Positions 30,725 to 40,887 of a DNA stretch of 64,000 bases are shown here, in pieces. The stretch spans positions 1 to 64,000 of the forward strand of contig NZ_FMZF01000001.1 in NCBI RefSeq assembly GCF_900102745.1, given 5' to 3'. The position numbers and the translations under genes are program-made. The DNA comes from Geodermatophilus telluris (GTDB lineage Bacteria > Actinomycetota > Actinomycetes > Mycobacteriales > Geodermatophilaceae). The number at the start of each line of letters is the position of its first letter. The first letter of the stretch is position 1. A model generated the notes under the pieces. The model worked only from the letters and a program-made list of their open reading frames with translations, was not told the origin of the DNA and did no database searches.

Positions 30725-31360
30725 GTGACCGAGGCGGAGACCGGCCGCACCCCGCTGGACACCGTGGGCGTGGGCCCCTGGGAGGGGCCGTGGCCGGACG
30801 ACCCGCGCTACGACCCGGACCTGCTCGCGCACGGCGACCGGCGCAACGTCGTCGACCGGTACCGCTACTGGACCGTCGAGGCGATCGTGGCCGACCTCGA
30901 CCCGCGCCGGCACGCCTTCCACGTCGCCATCGAGAACTGGCGGCACGACCTCAACATCGGCACGGTCGTGCGCACCGCCAACGCCTTCCTCGCCGCGGAG
31001 GTGCACGTCGTCGGGCGGAAGCGCTGGAACCGCAGGGGCGCGATGGTCACCGACCGGTACCTGCACGTGCGCCACCACCCCGACGCCGCGGCGCTGGGCA
31101 CCTGGGCGCGCGGTGCGGAGCTGCCGGTGCTCGCCGTCGACAACCTCCCCGGTGCCCGCCCCATCGAGACCGCGCCGCTGCCACGGGCGTGCGTGCTGCT
31201 CTTCGGCCAGGAGGGCACCGGCCTGTCGGCGGAGGCGCGGGCGGTCGCCGACGACGTGCTGTCCATCGCCCAGTTCGGCTCCACCCGCTCGATCAACGCC
31301 GGCGTCGCCGCGGGCATCGCCATGCACGCATGGATCCGCCGGCACGCGGAGGTGCGGTGA
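30725..31360 (+). CDS. TrmH/SpoU-family RNA 2'-O-methyltransferase
   Basis: 211 residues from GTG 30725; an ATG at 30662 would add 21 residues. Knot-fold motifs in order: NIGTVVRTANAF, LLFGQEGTGLS and STRSINAGVAAGIAMH. These are the three SpoU motifs, so methylation of a ribose in tRNA or rRNA is likely; target unknown. Divergent from the proline-rich protein gene; the 113-bp gap is less GC-rich than its surroundings. Overlaps the next gene (GTGA). Confidence 0.85.
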   Translation: MTEAETGRTPLDTVGVGPWEGPWPDDPRYDPDLLAHGDRRNVVDRYRYWTVEAIVADLDPRRHAFHVAIENWRHDLNIGTVVRTANAFLAAEVHVVGRKRWNRRGAMVTDRYLHVRHHPDAAALGTWARGAELPVLAVDNLPGARPIETAPLPRACVLLFGQEGTGLSAEARAVADDVLSIAQFGSTRSINAGVAAGIAMHAWIRRHAEVR

Positions 31361-32364
31361 CCCCGGACGACGACGACGTCGACGCCGCCCGCGCCGGCGA
31401 CGAGGCCGCGTTCGCCCGCCTCGCGCAGCGGCACCGCCGGGAGCTCGCGGCGCACTGCTACCGCGTGCTCGGCTCGCCCCACGACGCCGAGGACGCGCTC
31501 CAGGAGACGCTGCTGGCCGCCTGGCGCGGCCTGCCGGGCTTCGAGGGGCGCAGCTCGCTGCGCACCTGGCTGTACCGGGTGGCGACGTCGGTCTGCCTGC
31601 GGCAGGCCCGGCGCCGGCCGCGGCTGCTGTCGCCGGACGCGGGCCCGCCGCGCTCGGACGTCGACGACCTCGGGGAGCCGGTCCCGGGGCCGGTGTGGCT
31701 CGAGCCGCTGCCCGAGGACCTCGTCGACGACCGCGCCGACGCCCTCGACCCGGCCGCCGCCTACCTGCGCCGGGAGAGCGTCGAGCTCGCCTACGTCGCC
31801 GCACTGCAGCACCTGCCGGCCACCCAGCGCGCCGTCCTGCTGCTGCGGGAGGTCCTCGGCTACAGCGCCGCGGAGACGGCGGCCCTGCTCGACACCAGTC
31901 CCGCCTCGGTCAACAGCGCGCTGCAGCGCGCCCGCGGCGGCCTCGCCCAGCGGCTGCCCGCCCGCAGCCAGCAGGCGGAGCTCGCCCGGCTCGGCGAGGC
32001 CGGCCGGACCGCGCTGGTCGAGCGGTTCGTGGCCGCCTGGGAGCGCGCCGACGTCGACGCGCTGCTGCAGCTGCTGACCGAGGACGTCCGGTTCACCATG
32101 CCGCCGCTGCCGGCCTGGTTCACCGGGCGCGCCGACGTCGGCCGCTTCCTCGCCCGGCGGGTGTTCGCCACCCCCTGGCGGCTGCGGCCGGCCGCGGTGA
32201 ACGCCTCGCTCGGCCTGCTCGGCGAGCAGCGCGCCGAGGGCGCCTGGCCCCCCGGGGCGGTGGTCGTGCTCGGGCTGCGCGACGGCCGGGTCGACCGGAT
32301 CGCCGGCTTCGTCGACCCGGCCCTGCACGCGGTGTTCGGCACCGGGTCCACCGCCGACCGATGA
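31357..32364 (+). CDS. ECF sigma factor with SnoaL-like C-terminal domain (SigX5/TIGR02960 type)
   Basis: 335 residues, GTG at 31357. Region 2 (CYRVLGSPHDAEDALQETLL) and region 4 (LPATQRAVLLLREVLGYSA) are clear, followed by an NTF2/SnoaL-like domain (about 210-330). No anti-sigma gene is adjacent; in such sigma factors the C-terminal domain is thought to replace it in regulation. Coupled to the methyltransferase gene and followed by a DHFR-like gene after 61 bp, which may be part of its regulon. Confidence 0.88.
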   Translation: MTPDDDDVDAARAGDEAAFARLAQRHRRELAAHCYRVLGSPHDAEDALQETLLAAWRGLPGFEGRSSLRTWLYRVATSVCLRQARRRPRLLSPDAGPPRSDVDDLGEPVPGPVWLEPLPEDLVDDRADALDPAAAYLRRESVELAYVAALQHLPATQRAVLLLREVLGYSAAETAALLDTSPASVNSALQRARGGLAQRLPARSQQAELARLGEAGRTALVERFVAAWERADVDALLQLLTEDVRFTMPPLPAWFTGRADVGRFLARRVFATPWRLRPAAVNASLGLLGEQRAEGAWPPGAVVVLGLRDGRVDRIAGFVDPALHAVFGTGSTADR

Positions 32365-32425
32365 GTCGGCGCGTCCCGGTGTCTCCGTACGGGGTGAGGA
32401 CCCCACCCGACCCGAGGGGAGCACC

Positions 32426-33043
32426 GTGAGCACCGTCGTCGTGAGCAACATCGTGTCCGTGGACGGCTACGTCGCCGGCCCCGGCGGGGACATCAGCGGC
32501 CTGACCATGGACGCGTCCTTCGACGCCCACAACCTCGAGCGGCTGCGCGCCGCCGGCACCCTGCTCATGGGCGCCACCACCTACCGCGGCATGTCGGCGT
32601 ACTGGCCCGCCGTCGCCGCCGACCCGTCGGTGTCCCCCGCGGTGGCCCAGGACCCCTCGGTGGCCCCGGTGCACCGCGAGACCGCCGAGCGCAACGGCCG
32701 CCTGCCCGAGGTGGTCGTGTCCGACACCCTCACGCCCGCCGACGGCGGCCCGTGGGCGGACACCACCACGGTCGTGCCGCGCGCCGAGGGCCGACGCGCG
32801 GTGGCCGCGCTGCGCGAGGGGGACGGCGGGGAGGTGCTCGTCTTCGGCAGCCGGACGCTGTGGGGCGACCTGCTCGCCGCCGGCCTGGTCGACGAGCTGT
32901 ACCTGCTGGTCTCCCCCGTCGTGCTGGGCGCCGGCCTGGCCGCCTTCCCGCCCGGGACCGCGGCCCGACTGGCGCTGCGCGAGGCGCGCCCGCTGCCGGG
33001 CTCGGGCAACGTGCTGCTGCACCACACCGTCGAGCACGGGTGA
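32426..33043 (+). CDS. Dihydrofolate-reductase-like (RibD C-terminal) protein
   Basis: 205 residues, GTG at 32426 with GAGGGGA upstream. Fold markers: SVDGYVAGPGG near the N-terminus, MGATTYRGM, and VFGSRTLWGDLL with DELYLLVSPVVLG. Belongs to the bacterial YwjB/YyaP-like group related to RibD and DHFR; the true substrate is unknown. The three-residue gap pattern differs from folate DHFR, so folA activity is unlikely. Confidence 0.85.
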   Translation: MSTVVVSNIVSVDGYVAGPGGDISGLTMDASFDAHNLERLRAAGTLLMGATTYRGMSAYWPAVAADPSVSPAVAQDPSVAPVHRETAERNGRLPEVVVSDTLTPADGGPWADTTTVVPRAEGRRAVAALREGDGGEVLVFGSRTLWGDLLAAGLVDELYLLVSPVVLGAGLAAFPPGTAARLALREARPLPGSGNVLLHHTVEHG

Positions 33044-33081
33044 GGGTGCCGAGCGCCCGCCGGTGCGCCAGGCTCGGCGGG

Positions 33082-33846
33082 GTGAGCCGACTCGACGACG
33101 TCGACCTGTCCGCCCGGCTGTCGAAGAAGGAGGGCAAGGAGCAGCTGGCCACCGCGCAGCAGCGGCTGGTGCACCTGCGGCTGCTCCTCGGCGGGCAGAT
33201 CGGGTCCGGGGAGCTCGGTCCGCCGCTGTGCGTGCTGTTCGAGGGCTGGGACGCCTCGGGCAAGGGCGGGGCGATCAAGCGGCTGGTCGACGAGCTCGAT
33301 CCGCGGCACGTGCGGGTCGCCCAGTTCGCCGCCCCCTCCTACGACGAGAAGCGGCACCACTTCCTGTGGCGGTTCTGGCCGGTGCTGCCCGGCTGGGGCG
33401 GCATGGCCGTGCTCGACCGCACCTGGTACGGCCGGGTGCTGGTCGAGCGGGTGGAGGGCTTCGCCACCGAGGAGGCCTGGCAGCGGGCCTACGGGGAGAT
33501 CGTCGACCTGGAGACCACGCTGGCCGCCGAGGGCACCGTGCTGGTCAAGTTCTGGATGCACGTCTCGCCCGAGGAGCAGCTGCGCCGCTTCGAGTCCCGC
33601 CGCGACGACCCCTACCGCGCGTGGAAGCTCACCGACGAGGACTGGCGCAACCGGGACAAGCGGGCGGCCTACGAGGACGCCGTCGAGGACATGCTGGCGC
33701 GCACCGACCACGCGGGCGGGCGCTGGACCGTCGTCCCCGGCGACGACAAGCGGTACGCGCGGGTGGCCGTCGTCCGCACGGTGTGCGAGGCGATCGAGTC
33801 GGCGCTGACCGCCCGCGGGATCGACCCCGACTCGCCGCCCGCGTGA
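33082..33846 (+). CDS. Polyphosphate kinase 2 family protein
   Basis: 254 residues, GTG at 33082. Walker A GWDASGKGG (55-63), Walker B region with LDRTWYGRVLVERVEGF and the lid FESRRDDPYRAWKL place it in PPK2. These enzymes transfer phosphate between polyphosphate and (d)NDP or NMP; class cannot be assigned by eye. Coupled to the following DUF952-GNAT gene (GTGA). Confidence 0.92.
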   Translation: MSRLDDVDLSARLSKKEGKEQLATAQQRLVHLRLLLGGQIGSGELGPPLCVLFEGWDASGKGGAIKRLVDELDPRHVRVAQFAAPSYDEKRHHFLWRFWPVLPGWGGMAVLDRTWYGRVLVERVEGFATEEAWQRAYGEIVDLETTLAAEGTVLVKFWMHVSPEEQLRRFESRRDDPYRAWKLTDEDWRNRDKRAAYEDAVEDMLARTDHAGGRWTVVPGDDKRYARVAVVRTVCEAIESALTARGIDPDSPPA

Positions 33847-34946
33847 GCGTCCTGGTCCACCTCTGCGAGCCGGCCACCTGGCGGGCGGCGCTGGCCGTCG
33901 GTGCGCTGCTCCCCGACGGGCCGTTCGTCCACCTCTCCCGGCCCGAGCAGGTGCACCTGCCCGCCGAGCGGCTCTTCCCCGCCCGGCGCGACCTGGTGCT
34001 GCTCGTCGTCGACCCGGCCCGCCTCGCCGACCCGGTGGTGGAGGAGCCCGGCGTGCACGGCGACCCCGCCGGCACGCGCTTCCCGCACCTGTACGGGCCA
34101 CTGCCGGCGGCCGCGGTGGTCGCCGTCGTCCCGTACCGGCCGCCCGTGCCACCGGTGCTGCCCGCGCCGGACGACGCCCTCGGCCGGGCGCACGCGCTCG
34201 CGCTGTCGGTGCGCACCCGCCGTGCCGCCGAGGTGCGCGACGTGCCCGGCGGCGTCGCGGTGCTCGACCCGCGCTTCCCGCACTCCCACGACGACAACCG
34301 GCTGGTGCTCGGCGCGCCGGTCGACGCCGACACCCTCGAGCGGGCCGCCACCGCCACCGGCCTGCCGCACCCCGCGGCCACTCTCACCTGGCCCGGCGCG
34401 GACGCCGTCGCCGGGGAGCTGGCCCGGCGCGGGTGGCAGGTCGAGGAGCTGCTGGTCATGGCCCGCCCACCCGTGCCGGCGCTGCCCGGGGCCGGGCCCG
34501 CCGAGGTGGTCGACCAGCGCGACGTGCACCCGCTGTGGGAGGCCGGGTGGCGCCGCGGCCTGGCCGGCGTGCCCGACCTCGACGAGGTGGTGGCGCAGCT
34601 CGTCGGCCGGGAGCACCGCACCGACCGGGTCGTCGCCGTCACCGACGTGGCGGTGCGGGAGTCCGGCCGGGTGGTGGCCTCCGGGCAGCTGCGGGTGGAC
34701 GGCGCCACCGCGGCGGTGGAGACGGTGGTGACCGATCCGGCGGCGCGGGGCCGCGGGCACGCCGACGCCGTGCTCGCCCGGCTGCTGGAGCGGGCCGCCG
34801 GCGCCGGCTGCGACCTGGTGGTGCTGGAGGCCGACGCCGCCGACTGGCCGCGGCACTGGTACGCCCGGCGCGGCTTCGCCGTCGTCGGCTCGACCTGGGA
34901 GGTGACCGCCGCTCAGGCGGGGGCGACCCAGGACAGCAGCAGGTAG
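33843..34946 (+). CDS. DUF952-GNAT fusion protein
   Basis: 367 residues, GTG at 33843. Residues 1-105 match DUF952 (HLCEPATW, GPFVHLSRPEQV, FPHLYGPL). After a linker (about 105-200), the C-terminal 150 residues form a GNAT fold with TVVTDPAARGRGHADAVLARLL and a WYARRGFAVV end. The fusion is unusual to me. DUF952 proteins are small and of unknown function. The 3' end overlaps the convergent cdsA by 34 bp. Confidence 0.8.
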   Translation: MSVLVHLCEPATWRAALAVGALLPDGPFVHLSRPEQVHLPAERLFPARRDLVLLVVDPARLADPVVEEPGVHGDPAGTRFPHLYGPLPAAAVVAVVPYRPPVPPVLPAPDDALGRAHALALSVRTRRAAEVRDVPGGVAVLDPRFPHSHDDNRLVLGAPVDADTLERAATATGLPHPAATLTWPGADAVAGELARRGWQVEELLVMARPPVPALPGAGPAEVVDQRDVHPLWEAGWRRGLAGVPDLDEVVAQLVGREHRTDRVVAVTDVAVRESGRVVASGQLRVDGATAAVETVVTDPAARGRGHADAVLARLLERAAGAGCDLVVLEADAADWPRHWYARRGFAVVGSTWEVTAAQAGATQDSSR

Positions 34947-36019
34947 GCGACCGCGGCGGAGGGCAGCAGGCTGTCGAGGCGGTCCATGATCCCGCCGTGG
35001 CCCGGCAGCAGGGTGCCCATGTCCTTGATGCCGAGGTCCCGCTTGACCAGCGACTCCCCCAGGTCCCCCGCGGTGGCGCTGACCGCGAGCGCCGCGCCGA
35101 GGAGCACCCCGCCCCACCAGGGCCCGTCCAGGGCCAGGGTGACGATCGGGGTGGCGACCGCGATGCAGGCCACCAGCGACCCGGCCATGCCCTCCCACGA
35201 CTTCTTGGGGCTCACCGTGGGCGCCATCGGGTGCCGCCCCCACAGCACCCCGGCCGTGTAGCCGCCGACGTCGTTGCCGACCACCGTCGCGATGAACAGC
35301 AGCACCCGGGTCGCCCCGTCGTCGGGGACGAGCAGCAGCACCGCGAAGCCGGCCAGCAGCGGCACGTAGAGCGCGACGAACACACCGGCCGAGGCGTCGC
35401 GCAGGTAGCCCTCCGGGCCGTCGCCGAGGCGCCACAGCAGGACGGCGACCGCGGTGCACAGGAAGGCGACCACCAGCCCGTCGGGACCCCGCGTCCAGGC
35501 GAGCGCCAGCATCGCCACGGTGCCGACGACGAGCGGGACGAGCGGCGCCCGGGCACCCCCGGCCTCCAGCGCCCGCACCAGCTCGACGACGCCGACCAGG
35601 ATCGCCGCGCCCACCACCAGCAGGAACGCCGGGCGGTAGACGAGCAGCGAGGCGATGATGACCGCGCCGAGCCCGAGGCCGACACCGATGGCGGCGACCA
35701 GGTTCCGCCCGGCCCGGCTGCTGCTGGGCGGGACCAGGTCGGGCTCGGGGTCGGGCTCGGCGGCCAGGCTCGACCCGGCCGGGACCGGCCCGCCGGCCGG
35801 GACGACCAGCTCCTGGGTGTCCGGTGCCGGCGTGCCGGTCGCGGGCGGCGGCCGGTGTGCGGCCCCGGGCGGGGCCGTGGACGGGCTGGTCGGCGGGGAC
35901 GCCGGCCGGACCGGAGCGGGCGGCGGGGGCGGCGGCACGGCACGCCGGACGACCGGGATCGGCCCGGTGTCGGCGTCCCGGGACGGGCCGGTCCCGGCGG
36001 CGTCGGGACGGGAGGTCAT
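34913..36019 (-). CDS. cdsA: Phosphatidate cytidylyltransferase
   Basis: 368 residues, ATG at 36017-36019. Makes CDP-diacylglycerol for phospholipid synthesis in the membrane. The signature S-x8-KR-x4-KD ... LPGHGGIMDRLDS is at the C-terminal end, with about eight membrane segments after residue 110. The N-terminal 105 residues are a Pro/Ala-rich cytosolic tail not found in enterobacterial CdsA. It follows frr after 21 bp. Confidence 0.95.
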   Translation of the reverse strand: MTSRPDAAGTGPSRDADTGPIPVVRRAVPPPPPPAPVRPASPPTSPSTAPPGAAHRPPPATGTPAPDTQELVVPAGGPVPAGSSLAAEPDPEPDLVPPSSSRAGRNLVAAIGVGLGLGAVIIASLLVYRPAFLLVVGAAILVGVVELVRALEAGGARAPLVPLVVGTVAMLALAWTRGPDGLVVAFLCTAVAVLLWRLGDGPEGYLRDASAGVFVALYVPLLAGFAVLLLVPDDGATRVLLFIATVVGNDVGGYTAGVLWGRHPMAPTVSPKKSWEGMAGSLVACIAVATPIVTLALDGPWWGGVLLGAALAVSATAGDLGESLVKRDLGIKDMGTLLPGHGGIMDRLDSLLPSAAVAYLLLSWVAPA

Positions 36020-36040
36020 GGGGAGGACCGGGGAGAGCGC

Positions 36041-36598
36041 TCAGACCTCGAGCAGCTCGCCCTCCTTGTTCTTGACCGCGTCGTCGATCGCCGAGACGTG
36101 CTGGGCGGTGAGGTCGTCGAGCTCTTTCTCCGCGCGGCGCACGTCGTCCTCCCCCGCCTCGCCGTCCTTGGCGATGCGGTCGAGCTCCTCCTTGGCCCGG
36201 CGGCGCACGTTGCGGATGGCGACCTTGGCGTCCTCGCCCTTGCCGCGCGCCATCTTCACCAGGTCCCGGCGGCGCTCCTCGGTCAGCTGCGGGAAGACCA
36301 CCCGAATGATCTGGCCGTCGTTGGTCGGGTTGACGCCCAGATCGCTGTCGCGGATGGCCCGCTCGATGGCCGGGAGCTGGCTGTTGTCGTAGGGCTTGAT
36401 GACCGCCATCCGCGCCTCGGGCACGGTGATCGACGACATCTGCGGCACCGGGGTGGGGGCGCCGTAGTAGTCGACCAGGATCTTGTTGAACATCGAGGGG
36501 GCCGCGCGGCCGGTGCGCACCGAGCCGAGGTCCTCCCGAGCGACCGACAGGGCCTTGTCCATCCGCTCCTCGGCGTCGAGCAGGGTGTCGTCGATCAC
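36041..36598 (-). CDS. frr: Ribosome recycling factor
   Basis: 185 residues, GTG at 36596-36598. Splits post-termination ribosomes with [26 protein letters not shown] and [17 protein letters not shown] are diagnostic; tRNA-like three-helix body plus domain II. Part of the rpsB-tsf-pyrH-frr-cdsA order. Confidence 0.97.
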   Translation of the reverse strand: MIDDTLLDAEERMDKALSVAREDLGSVRTGRAAPSMFNKILVDYYGAPTPVPQMSSITVPEARMAVIKPYDNSQLPAIERAIRDSDLGVNPTNDGQIIRVVFPQLTEERRRDLVKMARGKGEDAKVAIRNVRRRAKEELDRIAKDGEAGEDDVRRAEKELDDLTAQHVSAIDDAVKNKEGELLEV

Positions 36599-36666
36599 GG
36601 GTCTCTCCTCCTGCGGCGGGGTCTCCCCGCCCGTCTGTGCGGTGCGGCGTGCTCGCGCGGGCGCGC

Positions 36667-37449
36667 TCAGCTGATCAGCGTCCCGATCCTCTCACCCGCC
36701 GCGGCGCGGGCGATGTTGCCGTCACGCAGCAGGTTGAAGACCACGATCGGCATGCGGTTGTCCATGCACAGGCTGATGGCGGTGGCGTCGGCGACCTTGA
36801 GCTGGTCGGCGAGCACCGTGGCGTACTCGAGGTCGTCGTACATGGTGGCGGCCGGGTTGGTGCGCGGGTCGTCGTCGTAGACGCCGTCGACGCCGTTCTT
36901 GGCCATGAGCAGCACCTGGCAGCCGATCTCCAGCGCGCGCTGGGCGGCGACGGTGTCGGTGGAGAAGTACGGCATGCCCGCGCCGGCGCCGAAGATGACC
37001 AGCCGGCCCTTCTCCATGTGCCGCACGGCCTTGCGCGGGATGTAGGGCTCGGCGACCTGGCCCATCGTGATCGCCGTCTGCACGCGGGTCTCCAGACCCA
37101 CCTGCTCGCAGAACGCCTGCAGGGCCAGGGCGTTCATGACCGTGCCGAGCATGCCCATGTAGTCGGCGTGCCGGCGGTCCATGCCGGCCTCGGCCAGCTC
37201 GGCGCCGCGGAAGAAGTTGCCCCCGCCGACGACGACGGCGACCTGGGTGCCGCCGTGCACGACCGCGGCGAGCTGCTCGGCGATGCTGTGCACGATGCCG
37301 CCGTCGACGCCGACGCTGCCGCCGCCGAAGGCCTCGCCGGAGAGCTTGAGCAGCACCCGCTGGTAGCCGTCGCCGTCGGCGGGCTGGAAGGCGCTGGGCG
37401 CGGAGAGCGGCGGGTGGGAGGTCGTCTGCGGCGCGGCGGTGTCGGTCAA
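36667..37449 (-). CDS. pyrH: Uridylate kinase
   Basis: 260 residues from a TTG start (37447-37449) with AGGGATGA upstream; no ATG or GTG fits. Phosphorylates UMP. Amino-acid kinase fold: [33 protein letters not shown] and the C-terminal [11 protein letters not shown]. The first 30 residues (Thr/Ala/Pro) are not conserved. Confidence 0.95.
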   Translation of the reverse strand: MTDTAAPQTTSHPPLSAPSAFQPADGDGYQRVLLKLSGEAFGGGSVGVDGGIVHSIAEQLAAVVHGGTQVAVVVGGGNFFRGAELAEAGMDRRHADYMGMLGTVMNALALQAFCEQVGLETRVQTAITMGQVAEPYIPRKAVRHMEKGRLVIFGAGAGMPYFSTDTVAAQRALEIGCQVLLMAKNGVDGVYDDDPRTNPAATMYDDLEYATVLADQLKVADATAISLCMDNRMPIVVFNLLRDGNIARAAAGERIGTLIS

Positions 37450-37529
37450 CTGCTCATCCCTCGCTCGACGTCGGTCGTGGTGATCCTGCCAGGAGGCGTG
37501 CCGGGCGCCAGCCGGGCCCGGAGACGGCA

Positions 37530-37559
37530 CCGGCCCCGTCCCGGGTGGGACGGGGCCGG
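37530..37559 (-). terminator. Hairpin between tsf and pyrH
   Basis: CCGGCCCCGTCCC (37530-37542) pairs perfectly with GGGACGGGGCCGG (37547-37559), loop GGGT, 31-60 bp after the tsf stop. Confidence 0.75.
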
Positions 37560-37589
37560 CACCGTGGTGTCTCGGTGGCCTGCGGCTCG

Positions 37590-38405
37590 TTACGCCTGGC
37601 CGACCTCGAAGCGGGCGAACCGCTGCACGGTCAGGCCGGCGTCGTCGAGGATCTGCTTCACCGTGCGCTTGGGCTCGGTGATCGACGGCTGCTCGAGCAG
37701 GACGAAGTCCTTGAAGTAGGCGTTGACCCGACCCTCGACGATCTTGGTGATCGCCTGCTCGGGCTTGCCCTCCTCCTTGGCGGTCTGCTCGGCCACGCGG
37801 CGCTCGGTCTCGACGGCCTCGGCCGGGACCTCCTCGCGGGAGAGGAAGCGCGGGCGGGCGGCGGCGATGTGCATCGCCAGCGACCGCGCGGCCTCCTCGT
37901 CGCCGCCCTGGTACTGCACGGCGACGCCGATGGCCGGGGGCAGGTCGGTGGCGCGCTTGTGCAGGTACACCGCGGTCGGGCCCTCGAAGGTGGCGAACCG
38001 CGAGAGGACCAGCTTCTCGCCGATGCGAGCGGACTCCGCCTCGATCAGCTTGGCGACGGTCTGCCCGTCGACCTCGACGGCCATGAGGTCCTCGAGGGTC
38101 GCCGGCGACTGCTCGAGGACGACCTCGATGAGCCGCTCGGCGAGCGCGACGAAGTCGGCGTTCTTGGCGACGAAGTCGGTCTCGCAGTCGAGCTCGAGCA
38201 GCGCGCCGTGCTTGCTGACGACGACGCCGTTGGTCGTGGAGCGCTCGAGGCGCTTGCCGACGTCCTTGGCGCCCTTGATGCGCAGCAGCTCGATGGCCTT
38301 GTCGTACTCGCCGTCGGCCTCGGTCAGGGCCTTCTTGGCGTCCATCATGCCGGCGCCGGTTGCGTCGCGGAGGCGCTTGACGTCGGCAGCGGTGAAGGCG
38401 GGCAT
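37590..38405 (-). CDS. tsf: Elongation factor Ts
   Basis: 271 residues, ATG at 38403-38405. Nucleotide exchange factor for EF-Tu. [17 protein letters not shown] (N domain) and the core TDFVAKN are exact family signatures. It follows rpsB. Confidence 0.97.
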   Translation of the reverse strand: MPAFTAADVKRLRDATGAGMMDAKKALTEADGEYDKAIELLRIKGAKDVGKRLERSTTNGVVVSKHGALLELDCETDFVAKNADFVALAERLIEVVLEQSPATLEDLMAVEVDGQTVAKLIEAESARIGEKLVLSRFATFEGPTAVYLHKRATDLPPAIGVAVQYQGGDEEAARSLAMHIAAARPRFLSREEVPAEAVETERRVAEQTAKEEGKPEQAITKIVEGRVNAYFKDFVLLEQPSITEPKRTVKQILDDAGLTVQRFARFEVGQA

Positions 38406-38449
38406 GTCACTTCCTCACGGGTCTGGAGTGGGTGGTGCGGACGTGCCGC

Positions 38450-38490
38450 GGCGCCGCCGCCCGCGCCCGGGAGGGCGGGGCGGCGGCGCC
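38450..38490 (-). terminator. Hairpin between rpsB and tsf
   Basis: GGCGCCGCCGCC (38450-38461) pairs with GGCGGCGGCGCC (38479-38490), loop 17 nt, just after the rpsB stop. Probably attenuating, giving more S2 than EF-Ts. Confidence 0.6.
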
Positions 38491-38496
38491 GGCGGC

Positions 38497-39429
<933 letters not shown>

Positions 39430-39633
39430 GGCCGCAGCCTTCCTGTCTGCGCGCGGCCGCCCGGGCGGCCACGCTCCTCGGTTGACGCGGGCACCGGGTG
39501 GTGTCCCGCCCTGGCGTCCCGCGGCGCCACCGACCCGGGTGGGACCGGGACCGAGGTGGGGCTGCCCCGCCGGAGCGGCGGGAGGAGGACGCGCGGAGTC
39601 GACCCGCCGTGACGGGTCGCACCGGACAGCATA
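39430..39633 (-). promoter_or_regulatory. rpsB promoter candidate and structured leader
   Basis: Minus-strand TATGCT (39628-39633) is a good TAnnnT -10 but has no clear -35. The long leader holds GACCCG/CGGGTC (39601-39606/39613-39618) and the perfect 16-bp palindrome GGCCGCCCGGGCGGCC (39455-39470). S2 autoregulates its mRNA in other bacteria; the same here is inference. Nothing else was seen up to the M23 gene at 39729. Confidence 0.35.
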
Positions 39634-39728
39634 CGCCGCGCGCCGGGCGGCCCTCCCCCGCCGTCGGTGCCGTCCACAGGTGGGGCGTCACGGCCCCGGC
39701 GGGCCGGGTCCGCGGCGAGGCTCGCCAG

Positions 39729-40274
39729 GTGCCCGCCCGCGCCCTGCCCGCCGTCCTGCTCGTGCTCGCCGCGCTGCTGCTCCCGGCTCCCGCGGTCGCC
39801 CGGCCGGCCGCCGCCGTCGGTCCGCTCTGGACCTCGCCGCTGGGCGACCCGCCGGAGGTCACCCGGCCGTTCGCGCCACCGCCCTCGCCGTACGGCCCGG
39901 GACACCGGGGCGCCGACCTGGCCGGGGCACCCGGGGCGGTGGTGGGCGCGGCCGGCGACGGCGTGGTGGTCTTCGCCGGGATGGTGGCCGGCCGGCCGGT
40001 GGTGAGCGTCGACCACGCGGAGGGCCTGCGCACGACCTACGAGCCGGTCGCGCCGGTCGTCGCCGCGGGCCAGGCGGTGGCCCGCGGGGCGCCGCTCGGG
40101 ACGCTGGTCGGCGGCCACGACGGCTGCCCGGTCGCGGCCTGCCTGCACTGGGGCCTGCGCCGCGGGGGGGTCTACCTCGACCCGCTGTCGCTGCTGCGCC
40201 CGCCGGAGGTGCGGCTGCTGCCGGCCGGGTCCGGGGCCGCGCGGGGATCGTCCCGGGCCGACGGCGGGCCCTAG
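39729..40274 (+). CDS. M23 family metallopeptidase
   Basis: 181 residues from GTG 39729. N-terminal signal peptide (LPAVLLVLAALLLPAPAVA). The zinc-site motifs are GHRGADL (HxxxD) and LHWG; the LysM domain of larger relatives is absent. Cleaves peptidoglycan peptides or binds them, outside the membrane. Divergent from rpsB, the same placement as mycobacterial Rv2891 and Streptomyces neighbours of rpsB. Confidence 0.88.
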   Translation: MPARALPAVLLVLAALLLPAPAVARPAAAVGPLWTSPLGDPPEVTRPFAPPPSPYGPGHRGADLAGAPGAVVGAAGDGVVVFAGMVAGRPVVSVDHAEGLRTTYEPVAPVVAAGQAVARGAPLGTLVGGHDGCPVAACLHWGLRRGGVYLDPLSLLRPPEVRLLPAGSGAARGSSRADGGP

Positions 40275-40284
40275 CCTGCGCGGC

Positions 40285-40887
40285 GTGCAGACCGAACGGG
40301 GCCTCGACCGCTTCGTCACGTTCCTCGACGCGGTCGTCGCCATCGCGATCACTCTGCTGGTGCTCCCGCTGGCCGAGCTGCTCGACGGCGCCGGGGAGGA
40401 CGCCGGCCTCGGCACCCTGCTCGCCGACGAGGCACCCCAGTTCGGCGCCTTCCTCCTCAGCTTCGCCGTCATCGCCCGGCTGTGGCTGATCCACCACCGG
40501 CTGGTCGAGACCGTGGGGGCCTACGACCGGGCGTTCCTCCACACGAACCTGCTGTGGATCCTCACCATCGTCGTGCTGCCCTTCGCGACCCAGGTGGTGG
40601 CCGCGTACGGCACCGACCGGCTGGCGGTGGCGCTCTACCTGGGCACCGTCGCGGCGAGCTCGTGCTGCCTGACCGTCCTGGGCCTGCTGCTGTGGCGGCG
40701 GCCGCGGCTGCGTCGCGGTGCCGACCGGCCGGCCGCGCCGCCGTGGCCGTCGCTGGTGGCCAGCGCGCTGCTCGTGGTCGCCTGGCTGGTCGGCACGCTG
40801 GTAGCGGCCGTGCACTACTGGGGGCTGCTGCTGTTCCTGTCCGGGCCGGTGGAGGCTGCGGTGCGGCGCCGCACCGCGGCCGCCTGA
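40285..40887 (+). CDS. TMEM175-like (DUF1211) membrane protein
   Basis: 200 residues, GTG at 40285, 10 bp after the M23 stop. The opening RFVTFLDAVVAIAITLLVLPL is the TMEM175 signature, and five or six membrane helices follow. Bacterial members are potassium channels formed as tetramers. One copy of the six-helix repeat is present, as in bacteria. The coding end runs into tandem repeats. Confidence 0.88.
   Translation: MQTERGLDRFVTFLDAVVAIAITLLVLPLAELLDGAGEDAGLGTLLADEAPQFGAFLLSFAVIARLWLIHHRLVETVGAYDRAFLHTNLLWILTIVVLPFATQVVAAYGTDRLAVALYLGTVAASSCCLTVLGLLLWRRPRLRRGADRPAAPPWPSLVASALLVVAWLVGTLVAAVHYWGLLLFLSGPVEAAVRRRTAAA

Noticed and set aside
28832-31804. 990-codon minus-strand frame across rlmN and neighbours
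   Set aside because: Arg/Pro-rich shadow crossing identified genes on both strands.
31113-32429. Overlapping plus-strand frame within the sigma factor gene
   Set aside because: Pro/Arg-rich shadow; the alternative frame carries clear sigma region 2 and 4 motifs.
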